From Pseudoalteromonas sp. EB27 (GTDB lineage: Bacteria; Pseudomonadota; Gammaproteobacteria; Enterobacterales; Alteromonadaceae): a stretch of DNA of 64,000 bases. Shown piece by piece: positions 37,644-49,594 of the stretch. Location of the stretch: positions 62,001-126,000 of the forward strand of contig NZ_MTQD01000012.1 of assembly GCF_001974875.1 (NCBI RefSeq), in the 5' to 3' direction. The number at the start of each line of letters is the position of its first letter. The first letter of the stretch is position 1. Below the pieces are notes generated by a model. The model was not told the origin of the DNA. It saw only the letters and a program-made list of their open reading frames with translations, and searched no databases. The translations under genes and the position numbers were made by a program.

Positions 37644-38648
37644 TTACTTTGATTTAGCGTTTTTTGTAAATTTTAATGGCGAGCACTTATGCCAGCGTAA
37701 AAATGCGCGATTAAAAGAGCTTTGATCTTTAAATCCTAAAATATTAGATAAATCAGCAAGTGGCATGCTGGCTATTAATGTACCTGCACGTTTTTTACGT
37801 TCTTTTTCAAGTAACTGAGCAAAGGTTAAGTTTTGTTCTTTTAAGCGTCGTTGTAGCGTTCGGGGTGTTAAATTAAGCGCATCAGCTATGCCTATTAGGT
37901 TACAGTTTTGCAAGGTGGTTTTAGCTGTAAGTAACTGATTAACTTTATCGTCAATACGCTGCTGGCTTTTAAAATTAGAGAGTTGCTGCTCTGACAATTG
38001 CTTAAAAGTAGAATTAATAATGGCGTTATCGGTTTTAAAGGGCAGCGTTAAATAATGGCTCGGAAAGCTAATTTGATTATATTCAGCACTGCTTTTTACA
38101 GGGCATTTAAACCATGATTCAAGGGCGCGTCTTTGCAATGGCAACCAATTATAAGTGAAACTAATACTACTTGGCGAAAGCGTTAAGTTTATTAACTGGC
38201 GAATTACACTTACCCACGCGGTCATGTTTCGTAAAACTACATGCTCATTACAACTTTGATGAGCAATCCAACGAATAGTTGCTGTATCAGTATTTAGTTC
38301 AAACTTGGCCTTACCAATATCAGCCACCAAGCTGTCGTAGCTTAACAATGCTTTAATGGCACTACTTAAGTTATCGCTTGATTCAATTAAGTAACCTAAA
38401 ACGCCGTAGTCAGCAGTGCGAATTTGCTGACCTAGGGTAAAACCAAAAAGAGGGTCGTTAAGTGTTTTCTTGCCATAAACTAATAAAGCATTGTAACTAT
38501 TTAAACTAATACGCGGCGCTAATTGATGGGTATGCTGATTACTAAATTCGTCAAAGCTAATAGCGTGCAAAGCCGTTTTAGTATTAATGCCTTGCGCTTG
38601 TAAGTAATCAAGAATACTTGAAAAGTAATGATCAGCTAATGTGTGCAT
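37644..38648 (-). CDS. AraC-family regulator with Arabinose_bd-like N-terminal domain
   Basis: A 334-residue regulator. The N-terminal region (LAPRISLNSYNALLVYG, DPLFGFTLGQQIRTADYGVLGYL) is the domain seen in OruR and similar AraC-type proteins. The DNA-binding domain at the C-terminus has two helix-turn-helices (GIADALNLTPRTLQRRLKEQ and LADLSNILGFKDQSSFNRAF). It is divergent from the SRPBCC-desaturase pair and probably regulates it. The effector is unknown. Confidence 0.93.
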   Translation of the reverse strand: MHTLADHYFSSILDYLQAQGINTKTALHAISFDEFSNQHTHQLAPRISLNSYNALLVYGKKTLNDPLFGFTLGQQIRTADYGVLGYLIESSDNLSSAIKALLSYDSLVADIGKAKFELNTDTATIRWIAHQSCNEHVVLRNMTAWVSVIRQLINLTLSPSSISFTYNWLPLQRRALESWFKCPVKSSAEYNQISFPSHYLTLPFKTDNAIINSTFKQLSEQQLSNFKSQQRIDDKVNQLLTAKTTLQNCNLIGIADALNLTPRTLQRRLKEQNLTFAQLLEKERKKRAGTLIASMPLADLSNILGFKDQSSFNRAFLRWHKCSPLKFTKNAKSK

Positions 38649-38745
38649 TTGTCATCTAAAGCTAAAAAATAGTCGTGTATTAGCAAGTTTGCCACGTTAA
38701 ATTTTTATATGCTAGTTGAATGCCTAATAACCTATTGCTGTAAAA

Positions 38746-39192
38746 ATGATACTTATAACAATTAAACAAACGCTTAATGCACAGCCAAAGCAAATAATAA
38801 GCACACTATTGGATCATCAACAGTTGCATCGATTTTTTAATGCCAAATTTAAGCTGCTACAAGCACAAAACGAAGGGCAAATAGAAGGCGGGAAAGGATC
38901 TGTTAGGCAAGTAAAAATAGGTAAAATAACGTTTTCAGAGCAAATAATCAGTGCCGATCAAAATCATATCAGTTATCAAATAGTAGGCGATAAACCAGTA
39001 GCTAATCATCGAGGCGATATATACCTCATTGCAAATAAAGACATCAATACTTTAGTTACCGAACTTAACTATTGCATAAGCTGCTCAGCTCCGTGGTGGA
39101 TGCCAAATGCATTACTTAAATATGTTATTACAAAAGATATAACCCAAGCGTTAAACAATTTAAATAATTATTTTTTGGTGGGTAAAGCATGA
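38746..39192 (+). CDS. SRPBCC-type ligand-binding protein
   Basis: A 148-residue protein with the pattern of START/polyketide-cyclase-like SRPBCC proteins: N-terminal strand and ILSTLLDHQQLHRFF-type helices, then beta strands such as ITFSEQIISADQNHISYQIV, and a long C-terminal helix. These proteins enclose hydrophobic ligands. It overlaps the next gene by four bases (ATGA). With a membrane di-iron hydroxylase as partner it may bind a lipid or aromatic substrate. Assignment is by fold pattern only. Confidence 0.7.
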   Translation: MILITIKQTLNAQPKQIISTLLDHQQLHRFFNAKFKLLQAQNEGQIEGGKGSVRQVKIGKITFSEQIISADQNHISYQIVGDKPVANHRGDIYLIANKDINTLVTELNYCISCSAPWWMPNALLKYVITKDITQALNNLNNYFLVGKA

Positions 39193-40010
39193 ACTCAGAA
39201 ATTATTTTACTCGCTCTGAGTCCATTATTTTTGATATTTGTTTGCTCTGAGTTTATTAAGTTTAAGCGCTATTACGACATAAAAGATAGCCTAGCAAATA
39301 CAGTGTTAGCGCTATTGCACCAAGGCGCCGATGCTATTGCGTTACTGCTATTAATGCCTTTATTTAATTGGTTGTATGACTATAGATTGTTTGATATTGA
39401 AGTAAGTATATTAAGTATTGCATTTGCATTTTTACTGCAAGATTTTTTGTATTATTGGTTTCATAAAGCATCGCATCATATTCATTGGTTGTGGGCTGCA
39501 CATGTGGTGCACCATAGTTCAACTAAAATGAATTTCACCACCGCATTTAGGCAAAGCTTAATGTACCCCGTAGCCGGTATGTGGATGTTTTGGCTACCTA
39601 TGATTTTAATTGGATTTGAACCGCTAACAGTATTTAGCGTGGTTGCATTAAATTTGGCGTATCAATTTTTTGTACATACTCAAATAGTGGGTAAGTTAGG
39701 CTGGTTTGAAAAAGTATTTAATACGCCTTCGCATCATCGAGTTCATCACGCAATAAATGCAGGTTACCTTGATAAAAATTTTGCAGGTGTACTTATTATT
39801 TGGGATAAGTTATTTGGCACCTTTGTAGAAGAAGATAAATCAAAGCCTTGTAAATACGGCATTATAGGGCAGCTTAATAGCAATAACCCAGTCGTTATTA
39901 CGTTTCATCAGTGGGAGCACTTATTTAAAGGTGTTTATAAGGCATCAGGAATAAAAGCTAAATGTAGAGTGCTATTTGGCTACCCTACAAGTAGCATTAA
40001 ACATAAATAA
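39189..40010 (+). CDS. Sterol desaturase / fatty-acid hydroxylase family protein
   Basis: A 273-residue membrane di-iron enzyme. The eight-His motif set of the family is present: HKASHHIHWLW, HVVHHSSTKMNFTTAFRQS, and SHHRVHHAINAGYLDKNF. Four or five membrane segments surround it. Such enzymes hydroxylate or desaturate lipids, or carotenoids. It is translationally coupled to the SRPBCC gene and divergent from an AraC regulator, which suggests an inducible small pathway. The exact substrate is unknown; bacteria of this group do not normally make sterols. Confidence 0.9.
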   Translation: MNSEIILLALSPLFLIFVCSEFIKFKRYYDIKDSLANTVLALLHQGADAIALLLLMPLFNWLYDYRLFDIEVSILSIAFAFLLQDFLYYWFHKASHHIHWLWAAHVVHHSSTKMNFTTAFRQSLMYPVAGMWMFWLPMILIGFEPLTVFSVVALNLAYQFFVHTQIVGKLGWFEKVFNTPSHHRVHHAINAGYLDKNFAGVLIIWDKLFGTFVEEDKSKPCKYGIIGQLNSNNPVVITFHQWEHLFKGVYKASGIKAKCRVLFGYPTSSIKHK

Positions 40011-40011
40011 G

Positions 40012-40392
40012 TTATTGTGGTTTTTTACTTCTTGGGGCACCCAATAAAATACAAGTATGGCAGATACATACAGACAAAAATGCACTAATACCTAATGCAC
40101 CGCCGTAGCCGTCAAGTTTTGGTACAAGGAACTCAAATAATATTGAAAACAAAATAGATGAGCTTGCTACGGTATAAATACCAAATCGATGTGGGGCGCT
40201 CATACCTATGAATGTGCCGCCAAAAAATACAATTGCGTATAAATCGGGGTTTAAATTTAAAGCGCTAAAAATTAAATAAGCAATAATAGAAAGTGAAGAC
40301 GACGCTCTAACCCCATCAAAGCGGCTATGTTTAGCCAAGTAAAATGTTAAAAAGGCCCCAAGCAGTACAAGTAACGGGTATTCAATACTCAT
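40012..40392 (-). CDS. Small membrane protein, paralogue of its upstream neighbour
   Basis: A 126-residue protein with four probable membrane segments. The motif GGTFIGMSAPHRFG (about residue 58) and DGYGGALGISAFLSV (about 95) match GSFAGMCSTHL and TGFGGKLGSVAFASV in the gene just upstream. The two overlap by four bases, so they are made together and look like two subunits of one membrane complex. No known family is recognised. The C-terminus ends in basic residues. Confidence 0.75.
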   Translation of the reverse strand: MSIEYPLLVLLGAFLTFYLAKHSRFDGVRASSSLSIIAYLIFSALNLNPDLYAIVFFGGTFIGMSAPHRFGIYTVASSSILFSILFEFLVPKLDGYGGALGISAFLSVCICHTCILLGAPRSKKPQ

Positions 40393-40757
40393 AATACAAT
40401 TCCTTTAGCTAATACAAAAAGTGCCACACTAGCAAAGGCAACACTGCCAAGCTTACCGCCAAAGCCTGTAAACATATTCATAGTAAGCACATACAAACTT
40501 GAGCCAATAAGCGAAATAATAGCAATTTCCCAGTAACTGGTAATTAAATGGGTTGAACACATACCGGCAAAGCTACCAGCATAAATTGCAGCATAAGGAT
40601 GATTTTTATAACGCGCAGGAAAGGGAATAAACGAGCCTATAAGCCCCGTTAGCGCAGCAGAAATTACTAAAGGCAGTGCAAAAGTAGTGTGCATAGCAAA
40701 GCAAGCTACAAAGCCTAAAAAGAAAGTAATGAATTTTAAAAGTAAGAATTTAATCAT
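40389..40757 (-). CDS. Small membrane protein, first gene of the paralogous pair
   Basis: A protein of about 122 residues with four probable membrane segments. GSFAGMCSTHL and TGFGGKLGSVAFASVAL are shared with its neighbour at similar spacing, which points to an old tandem duplication. The ATG at 40757 (MIKFLLLKF) gives a typical membrane start; the frame is open to 40844 but that part is basic and polar. A six-codon frame with AAGGA upstream overlaps the start, which may matter for translation. Function unknown. Confidence 0.7.
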   Translation of the reverse strand: MIKFLLLKFITFFLGFVACFAMHTTFALPLVISAALTGLIGSFIPFPARYKNHPYAAIYAGSFAGMCSTHLITSYWEIAIISLIGSSLYVLTMNMFTGFGGKLGSVAFASVALFVLAKGIVL

Positions 40758-40967
40758 AGCGGCGCATTTTAAACTAATCCTTTTGCGCTTTCTAATACTC
40801 TCTAACAAATAAATGTTATAAGTAATTACACATTTAAAAAGCATGTTTTTTAAACGACTTTTAGGTATTAAATATGCTTAATAGCGTTGCTGTTAATGTT
40901 CTATAAATCACAAATTATGTATAATGGCGATAATTTAATGTATTAAAGTGTTAACCAAGGGTTATTT

Positions 40968-41387
40968 ATGTCTAACTGTTTGCATCTGGCTATTCCGGCT
41001 GGCGATTTAAAAGTGGCTAAAGCGTTTTATTGTGACGTACTAGGCTGTAAAACCGGTAACAGTGAAGAAGGTCGCTGGGTAGATATAGATTTTTGGGGTA
41101 ATGAACTTACCTTGCACCAGAGTGTTGAGCGCTTACCAACAGTTCGCCATGATGTTGATATGGGAGCTGTAGCAGTACCCCACTTTGGGATTCACTTATC
41201 TGAAGATGAATTTAATGGATTAAAAAAACGTATTGAAGATGCGGGTATTGAATACCTAGATAAACCATACCGCCGTTTTATTGGTGATGAGTTTGAGCAA
41301 GAAACATTTTTTATTGAAGATCCAAATGGCAATGTGCTTGAAATGAAAACCATGGTAAACCCAGAGGTTTTATTTAAAAAAGTATAA
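40968..41387 (+). CDS. VOC-family (glyoxalase-like) protein
   Basis: A 139-residue protein of the vicinal oxygen chelate fold: LHLAIPAGDLKVAKAFYCDVL at the start, WVDIDFWGNELTLHQ, and FFIEDPNGNVLEMKTM at the end. The His and Glu at the expected strand ends (LHLAI, LTLHQ, LEMK) could hold a metal ion. AAGGG precedes the ATG by about seven bases. Substrate is unknown; it may be a dioxygenase or lyase. A strong terminator follows. Confidence 0.9.
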   Translation: MSNCLHLAIPAGDLKVAKAFYCDVLGCKTGNSEEGRWVDIDFWGNELTLHQSVERLPTVRHDVDMGAVAVPHFGIHLSEDEFNGLKKRIEDAGIEYLDKPYRRFIGDEFEQETFFIEDPNGNVLEMKTMVNPEVLFKKV

Positions 41388-41409
41388 ATGCTGTTGTTTA
41401 AGTTAAGCT

Positions 41410-41439
41410 AAAAAACCACTTTAATAAGTGGTTTTTTTT
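41410..41439. terminator. Terminator after the VOC gene
   Basis: AAAAAACCACTT, loop TAAT, AAGTGGTTTTTTT. A strong rho-independent terminator with A and T tracts on both sides. Confidence 0.95.
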
Positions 41440-41581
41440 ATAACTATTAATCAGTGTTTTGATAAATTAGTTAATACTTACAGGTGAAAAAAATTACACT
41501 ACATGCATGATTTTTATTCACTCTACAATGTAGGTATAGCCACGTAAACTCGATTCCAACTCTCATACTTTATTGTTATTC

Positions 41582-42400
41582 ATGCTGCTTAAACTCATAA
41601 TTGCACCTTTGCTTATTTTACTAATAACATTCGCCCAAAAACGCTTTGGTAGTTTTGTTAGCGGCATAATTCCTGGCTTGCCTATCACCTCGGGCCCAAT
41701 ATCTTATTTTATAGCATTAGAGCAAGGTAAATTATTTGCTGCAAACTCTGCTGTGGCATCTTTATATGGAATGAGCGGCATAGGTTTATTTTGTTTTAGT
41801 TACTTGGTTGTATCACGAAGGTTTGGAATGCTTAAATCGCTTTTTACAGCGTTAAGTATTTGGTGTGTATTTAGCGTTATTACTTTATTTTTACCAGTGA
41901 ATATTATTGTGGCGAGTGTGGTTTCGCTTTGTATTTTACTCGGTTTAACTATTATCTCTACAAAGCTAAATATATCAGCTGATGCAAAACCATTAAATGC
42001 CCGCTGGGAGCTTCCGGTAAAAATGATATTAGTGACAAGCTTTATCGTGCTTGTTACTTTTATATCACAGCATATAGGGTCTGCGTGGAGCGGGTTAATC
42101 TCTACCTTTCCGGTTATTTTGGCGGTAATGGGCAGTGTTGCCCACTTTAGTGACAAACAAGCCTCAACGTTTAAAATTCTTAATGGGGGTATTATTGGTT
42201 CATTAGGTGGGTGTGTATTTTTTGCGGTGATTGCGTTTATGTTAAAACATAACTTTATGATTTGGCAGGTGTACGCAACAGCTGCCATTTGCTCAACGTT
42301 ATTTACTATTATTTTTAGCCAATTTATCAATCGTCAATTTGCTAAGCAAGCTATGCTAAACACCAAAAAAGCAGTGTTTAAGATTGACTCGCTCGGTTAA
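41582..42400 (+). CDS. Polytopic membrane protein with internal duplication, unknown function
   Basis: A 272-residue protein with about eight membrane segments. The two halves share a motif: RFGSFVSGIIPGLPI (about 22-36) and HIGSAWSGLISTFPV (about 163-177), each followed by a hydrophobic stretch, suggesting an internally duplicated transporter-like fold. A TTG three codons upstream is in frame, but the ATG at 41582 is the likely start. It is convergent with the AraC regulator of the YqhD-like enzyme. I do not recognise a named family. Confidence 0.7.
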   Translation: MLLKLIIAPLLILLITFAQKRFGSFVSGIIPGLPITSGPISYFIALEQGKLFAANSAVASLYGMSGIGLFCFSYLVVSRRFGMLKSLFTALSIWCVFSVITLFLPVNIIVASVVSLCILLGLTIISTKLNISADAKPLNARWELPVKMILVTSFIVLVTFISQHIGSAWSGLISTFPVILAVMGSVAHFSDKQASTFKILNGGIIGSLGGCVFFAVIAFMLKHNFMIWQVYATAAICSTLFTIIFSQFINRQFAKQAMLNTKKAVFKIDSLG

Positions 42401-42424
42401 TTTACATCTCTAAGACCATTATCT

Positions 42425-43309
42425 TTAGCTATGTAGTTGAGTTAACATTTCACTAGGTGTTTTATTAAAGTGGCGTTTAAATTCGCGGCTAAATTGCGAT
42501 GGGCTCGTATAGCCAACCTTTAATGCAGCTTCGTTGGCTTTACTCCCACTAGTGGTTATAAGCTCTTTAGCCTTAGCTAAGCGTACTTTTTTTAAATACT
42601 GCAAAGGTGACTCAAACGTTACTTGCCTAAAAGCACGATGGAACGATGATACGCTCATGTTTACATCTTCAGCTAATCCTTCAACTGTAATTTGATTGGC
42701 ATAACTACTGTGCATAGTTGAGAGCGTACGGGCGATACGCGCATAATGCCCATCATGCATAGCAAGCCCTATTAAAGTATGTCCTTGTGGACCACAAAGT
42801 ACGCGATATACCAATTCTTTTACTATATCTTCGCCAAAAACGTCAGCCTCAATGGGGTTATTAAGCACACTAAGTAAACGGTGGGTTACTTGCTCCATTG
42901 CACCATCTATTTTAGCCGATTGAACGCCACTCATTTGCCCAGTGGTGAATGGCTTATGTGTACCAATTTGGTTTACTAATTTATGTAACATTACCGGGTT
43001 TATATCTATAACAATACCCATAACAGGTAGGTTGTTATCGGTAAAAGCTTCGCATTCAAGTGGCACAGGCACACCTAAAACAAGGTAGTCGCCTTCACCA
43101 TATTTTATTTGATGATCAGGAAAATGAATTATCTTATGTCCTTGCCCAACAATAATAATACCTGAGTTATATATAAGTGGCTGGCGCGGCGAGCTTTTAC
43201 TTGCACGATGAAAATACACACCTGGAATAATGGTTTCCATATTGCCTTCAAAGTTAAGTAAATTATTGTGCTCTGCAAATTTTTGCATCATGTTGGCTAT
43301 TGAGGACAT
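42425..43309 (-). CDS. AraC-family regulator, YqhC-like
   Basis: A regulator with an AraC_N cupin-type domain (ETIIPGVYFHRASK, YNSGIIIVGQGHK, YGEGDYLVLGVPVP) followed by two helix-turn-helices (VEGLAEDVNMSVSSFHRAFR and ANEAALKVGYTSPSQFSREF). It is divergent from an iron-type alcohol dehydrogenase, the same arrangement as yqhC-yqhD in E. coli, where YqhC activates yqhD in response to aldehydes. I place the start at ATG 43309; the frame is open to a TTG at 43369 and the extra 20 residues are possible. Confidence 0.9.
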   Translation of the reverse strand: MSSIANMMQKFAEHNNLLNFEGNMETIIPGVYFHRASKSSPRQPLIYNSGIIIVGQGHKIIHFPDHQIKYGEGDYLVLGVPVPLECEAFTDNNLPVMGIVIDINPVMLHKLVNQIGTHKPFTTGQMSGVQSAKIDGAMEQVTHRLLSVLNNPIEADVFGEDIVKELVYRVLCGPQGHTLIGLAMHDGHYARIARTLSTMHSSYANQITVEGLAEDVNMSVSSFHRAFRQVTFESPLQYLKKVRLAKAKELITTSGSKANEAALKVGYTSPSQFSREFKRHFNKTPSEMLTQLHS

Positions 43310-43493
43310 TAAAGCATCTACTATCGTACGAATTTTGCTTAAAATATCAATACTGACAGTTTTAGGCAAGCTTTTGCGAGTTATTGGGCTTTTTTTATGT
43401 TTGTTTTGCCACTAATATGCACTCATTGAAGTTTAGCTTAGTGAGTAACTAAGCATTATATTTAGTATTTAACCGTCACCTAGGAGCAAAATA

Positions 43494-44639
43494 ATGAAAT
43501 TTAGCTACGTAAACCCAACACTTATCCAGTTCGGCCAAGAACAAATTGCCTCACTAACTGATTTGATCGCAAAGGATCAAAAAGTACTTGTAGTGTACGG
43601 CGGCGGTTCAATTAAAAAGAACGGCGTGTACGACCAAGTTGCAGCAGCACTTGAAGGCTTTGACTGGGTTGAATTTTCGGGTGTAGGCGCTAACCCAACT
43701 ATAGAAGTACTAGACCAAGCAGTAAAAATTTGTAAAGAACAAGGCATCGACTTTGTACTAGGTGTAGGCGGCGGTTCAGTAATCGACGGCGTTAAATACA
43801 TTGCAGCATCTGCAGTTTATGATGGCGAAGGTTGGGATATTCCTACTGGTAAGCACACTATTACTAGTGCATTACCAATTGGTGCAATATTAACATTGCC
43901 TGCAACGGGTTCAGAGTCTAACCAAAACTCAGTTGTGAGCAAAGAAGCAACGAAGCAAAAACTACCGTTTGCATCACCAGAAGTACTTCCTAAATTTGCG
44001 ATTATGGACCCTGATGTAATGAAAACATTACCACAGCGCCAACTTGTGAATGGATTAGTAGATGCATGGGTTCATACCTGTGAGCAGTACCTAACATTCC
44101 CTGAAACAGCATTGGTTCAAGAAGGTTACGCAGAGGCACTATTAAGAACGCTTAAAAAACTGGGCGATAACTTTGAAAACCAAGACGATGCATGGCGTGC
44201 AAACCTTATGTGGGCAGCTAACCAAGCACTTAATGGTTTAATTGGTTCTGGTGTATCGCAAGATTGGGCAACACACATGATTGGCCACGAGCTTACAGCT
44301 GCTTACGGTGTTGATCATGCTCGTTCACTTGCTATTGTTCAGCCTTCTTTACTACGCAACCAATTTGCAGTTAAAAAAGCAAAGCTTGAGCAAATGGGTA
44401 AAAACGTATTTGGTCTTGAGCAATCTGACGACTTAGCGGAGAAAACAATTGAAGCAATTGAAGCGTTTTACCACAGCCTTGACGTAGCAACTGTGCTTAC
44501 TGAGCATGGCGATGATAAAGCCGCTGCGATTGACAACATTATTGGCAAACTTGAAGCACATGGCATGCTAGCACTTGGTGAGAACCAAGCTATTACGCTT
44601 AAAGAAAGCCGCGAAATTTTAGAGCAAGCTGTTGCTTAA
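43494..44639 (+). CDS. yqhD: Iron-containing alcohol dehydrogenase / aldehyde reductase (YqhD-like)
   Basis: A 381-residue group III dehydrogenase that reduces aldehydes with NADPH. It has GGGSVIDGVKYIA (GGGS nucleotide loop at about 95), and metal ligands in DAWVHTCEQYL, GSGVSQDWATHMIGHELTA and DHARSLAIV. AGGAG lies seven bases before the ATG. A YqhC-like AraC regulator is divergent, so induction by reactive aldehydes is likely. It ends at a terminator. Confidence 0.94.
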   Translation: MKFSYVNPTLIQFGQEQIASLTDLIAKDQKVLVVYGGGSIKKNGVYDQVAAALEGFDWVEFSGVGANPTIEVLDQAVKICKEQGIDFVLGVGGGSVIDGVKYIAASAVYDGEGWDIPTGKHTITSALPIGAILTLPATGSESNQNSVVSKEATKQKLPFASPEVLPKFAIMDPDVMKTLPQRQLVNGLVDAWVHTCEQYLTFPETALVQEGYAEALLRTLKKLGDNFENQDDAWRANLMWAANQALNGLIGSGVSQDWATHMIGHELTAAYGVDHARSLAIVQPSLLRNQFAVKKAKLEQMGKNVFGLEQSDDLAEKTIEAIEAFYHSLDVATVLTEHGDDKAAAIDNIIGKLEAHGMLALGENQAITLKESREILEQAVA

Positions 44640-44663
44640 TCATTTTAAAGTAACTTAAAACTT

Positions 44664-44697
44664 AAAGCCGCTAACGTTTAAAGCTAGCGGCTTTTTT
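44664..44697 (+). terminator. Terminator after the yqhD-like gene
   Basis: AAAGCCGCTA, an 11-base loop, TAGCGGCTTTTTT. It lies 25 bases after the stop. Confidence 0.92.
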
Positions 44698-44704
44698 GTG
44701 AGTT

Positions 44705-44866
44705 ATACCAATCCGCAATAATACTTAATCATTTTGCGGGGCTAAACGTATCGCTATTTGCGTTAAAAAATTCTCATTTAGAACAACTAAATAGCAAATT
44801 TTTTGCCTAGTTATCAACACGTTTTTCCATCCTCAAAATAGATCACTTAATTAAGCGAATTGGTAT
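44705..44866. repeat. Dispersed 162-bp repeat with inverted ends (copy 2)
   Basis: Starts ATACCAATCCGC and ends GCGAATTGGTAT, an inverted repeat with one mismatch in 12. It shares internal blocks ATTTAGAACAACTA and TTTTTGCCTAGTT with copy 1 (556-715) and TAATACTTAATCA, GTTATCAACA and CTCAAAA with copy 3 (19332-19540). It fills most of the gap between the aldehyde reductase terminator and the doxX promoter; the remaining 134 bases before 45001 show no gene. Confidence 0.8.
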
Positions 44867-45000
44867 TAAATAAATTAAAAACACTGCATTGATAATTAAC
44901 CAATAATGCTGGTATTAATGTTTGCAAATGATGATAGTAAACTGTGCTCAACGGTTAGAAGAAATCTAACGCTCAAATAAATTAAACAGGACTAAAACTC

Positions 45001-45447
45001 ATGAAATTACTAAACACATTACTTAGCTCAAAAGCAGGCGCAGCAGCATTAATTTTACGAGTGCCTGTGGGCCTTATTTTAGCTGCGCATGGTGCACAAA
45101 AATTATTTGCTTGGTTTGGCGGTTATGGCCTTGAAGGTACAGGTCAATGGATGGCGAGTATTGGTTTAGAGCCAGGTTACTGGTTAGCAATGATGGCCGG
45201 TAGTGCAGAGTTTTTTGGTGGTATTGCCTTGGTTATTGGTTTATTAACACGCCCAGCAGCGGTTGTTGCTGGCTTTACTATGCTAATTGCTATTTTTAGC
45301 GTGCATATTAGTAATGGTTTGTTTATGGCAAACAATGGCTACGAATATGCGTTAACGTTACTTGTTGTAATGGCTGCACTTGCCATTCAAGGATCGGGAA
45401 GTTTTTCGCTTGATAACGTATTAGCTAAAAAACTAGCTAATAAATAA
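45001..45447 (+). CDS. DoxX family membrane protein
   Basis: A 148-residue protein with four membrane segments. The DoxX signature RVPVGLILAAHGAQKLFAWFG (about 18-38) and FFGGIALVIGLLTRPAA (about 79-95) are present. DoxX-type proteins are small inner-membrane proteins linked to quinone or redox stress handling. AGGA lies nine bases before the ATG. It is a single-gene unit closed by a terminator shared with lacZ. Confidence 0.92.
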   Translation: MKLLNTLLSSKAGAAALILRVPVGLILAAHGAQKLFAWFGGYGLEGTGQWMASIGLEPGYWLAMMAGSAEFFGGIALVIGLLTRPAAVVAGFTMLIAIFSVHISNGLFMANNGYEYALTLLVVMAALAIQGSGSFSLDNVLAKKLANK

Positions 45448-45461
45448 CGTTTATAAATTTA

Positions 45462-45495
45462 AAAAACAGCGGCTAATTTGGCCGCTGCTTTTGTT
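45462..45495. terminator. Terminator between doxX and lacZ
   Basis: AAAAAACAGCGGC, loop TAATTTG, GCCGCTGCTTTTG. It is located between two convergent genes with A and T tracts on both sides. Confidence 0.88.
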
Positions 45496-45503
45496 TAAAT
45501 AAC

Positions 45504-48626
<3,123 letters not shown>

Positions 48627-48702
48627 CTAAATATAGCTAAAAATAATCGCAGGGGTTATGCTTAAAGCTCTCTTTTATTTATCCAAAACTATCATTGTAA
48701 TT

Positions 48703-49521
48703 ATGCGCTATAACATTAAAGATATACTCGATATTGGCCCGCGTTGTATAGAACGCTTTATTGATTCACAAACGCTCGCGCAAATACCAAACCTTGAAAT
48801 AGCACTTGCGGGTTGCTCAAACCTATCGGGTCGTTATTGCGTAGCACGCTCAGCACCGCTAGAACATACACTTTTTTATACACTTGCTGGGCAGGGTAAA
48901 TTAACAACACAAAATGAGCAGTACACACTCAATGCCAATACACTTATTGTGCTACCCGCTAAGCAAAGCTTTGAAGTTAAAATTGATGCTGAACATTGGG
49001 ATGTTATTTGGTTAAACCTTGCAAACACTAAACGTTGGCAGCATTTAAATTTAGCGCAAGCATTGGTGTTAACCGATCAAAAGCTTGAGCCGTTACACCT
49101 TGCTATGGAGCTTTTATATAGCGAGCCTAATGCTAATTTACGCGAAAGCGTCATGCCTATTTTAAGTCATTACTTAAATGCTACGCTGCAAAATAACTCA
49201 CAGGGTGCGGCGCATAACCGTTTAATTAGTTTGTTTGAAGAGGTAGATAAGCGCTTACAGTTTGATTGGACAATAGAGGTAATGTGCGAGCATGTGCATT
49301 ATTCACCGCCGCACTTACATCGTTTATGCCAAGCGCTATTTGGTAAAAGCCCAATACAACAACTTATTCATTTACGTATTGAGCGAGCTAAAAACTTACT
49401 GTTAAACACGGCTTGGCCAATTTCTCATGTGGCAAGTTATGTGGGGTATTCTAATATTTTTATTTTTTCCAAACGTTTTAAGAAGTCGGTGGGTATGTCG
49501 CCATCAATGTATAGAAAGTAG
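48703..49521 (+). CDS. AraC-family regulator next to lacZ
   Basis: A regulator of about 272 residues. The N-terminal AraC_binding part (LEHTLFYTLAGQGKLTTQ, NANTLIVLPAKQSFEV) is a cupin that binds sugars in relatives. The C-terminal helix-turn-helix pair includes FDWTIEVMCEHVHYSPPHLHR and ISHVASYVGYSNIFIFSKRF. It is divergent from lacZ and probably controls it in response to a galactoside. The start is uncertain: ATG 48658 has AGGGG only two bases away; ATG 48703 is preferred for domain fit. Confidence 0.9.
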   Translation: MRYNIKDILDIGPRCIERFIDSQTLAQIPNLEIALAGCSNLSGRYCVARSAPLEHTLFYTLAGQGKLTTQNEQYTLNANTLIVLPAKQSFEVKIDAEHWDVIWLNLANTKRWQHLNLAQALVLTDQKLEPLHLAMELLYSEPNANLRESVMPILSHYLNATLQNNSQGAAHNRLISLFEEVDKRLQFDWTIEVMCEHVHYSPPHLHRLCQALFGKSPIQQLIHLRIERAKNLLLNTAWPISHVASYVGYSNIFIFSKRFKKSVGMSPSMYRK

Positions 49522-49594
49522 CTCGTTACTTTTTGAAGTGTTTAATGTATTGTGCGTGCGTTGTTAATTGTATTTTTGGATTTTATAGGTCGCA

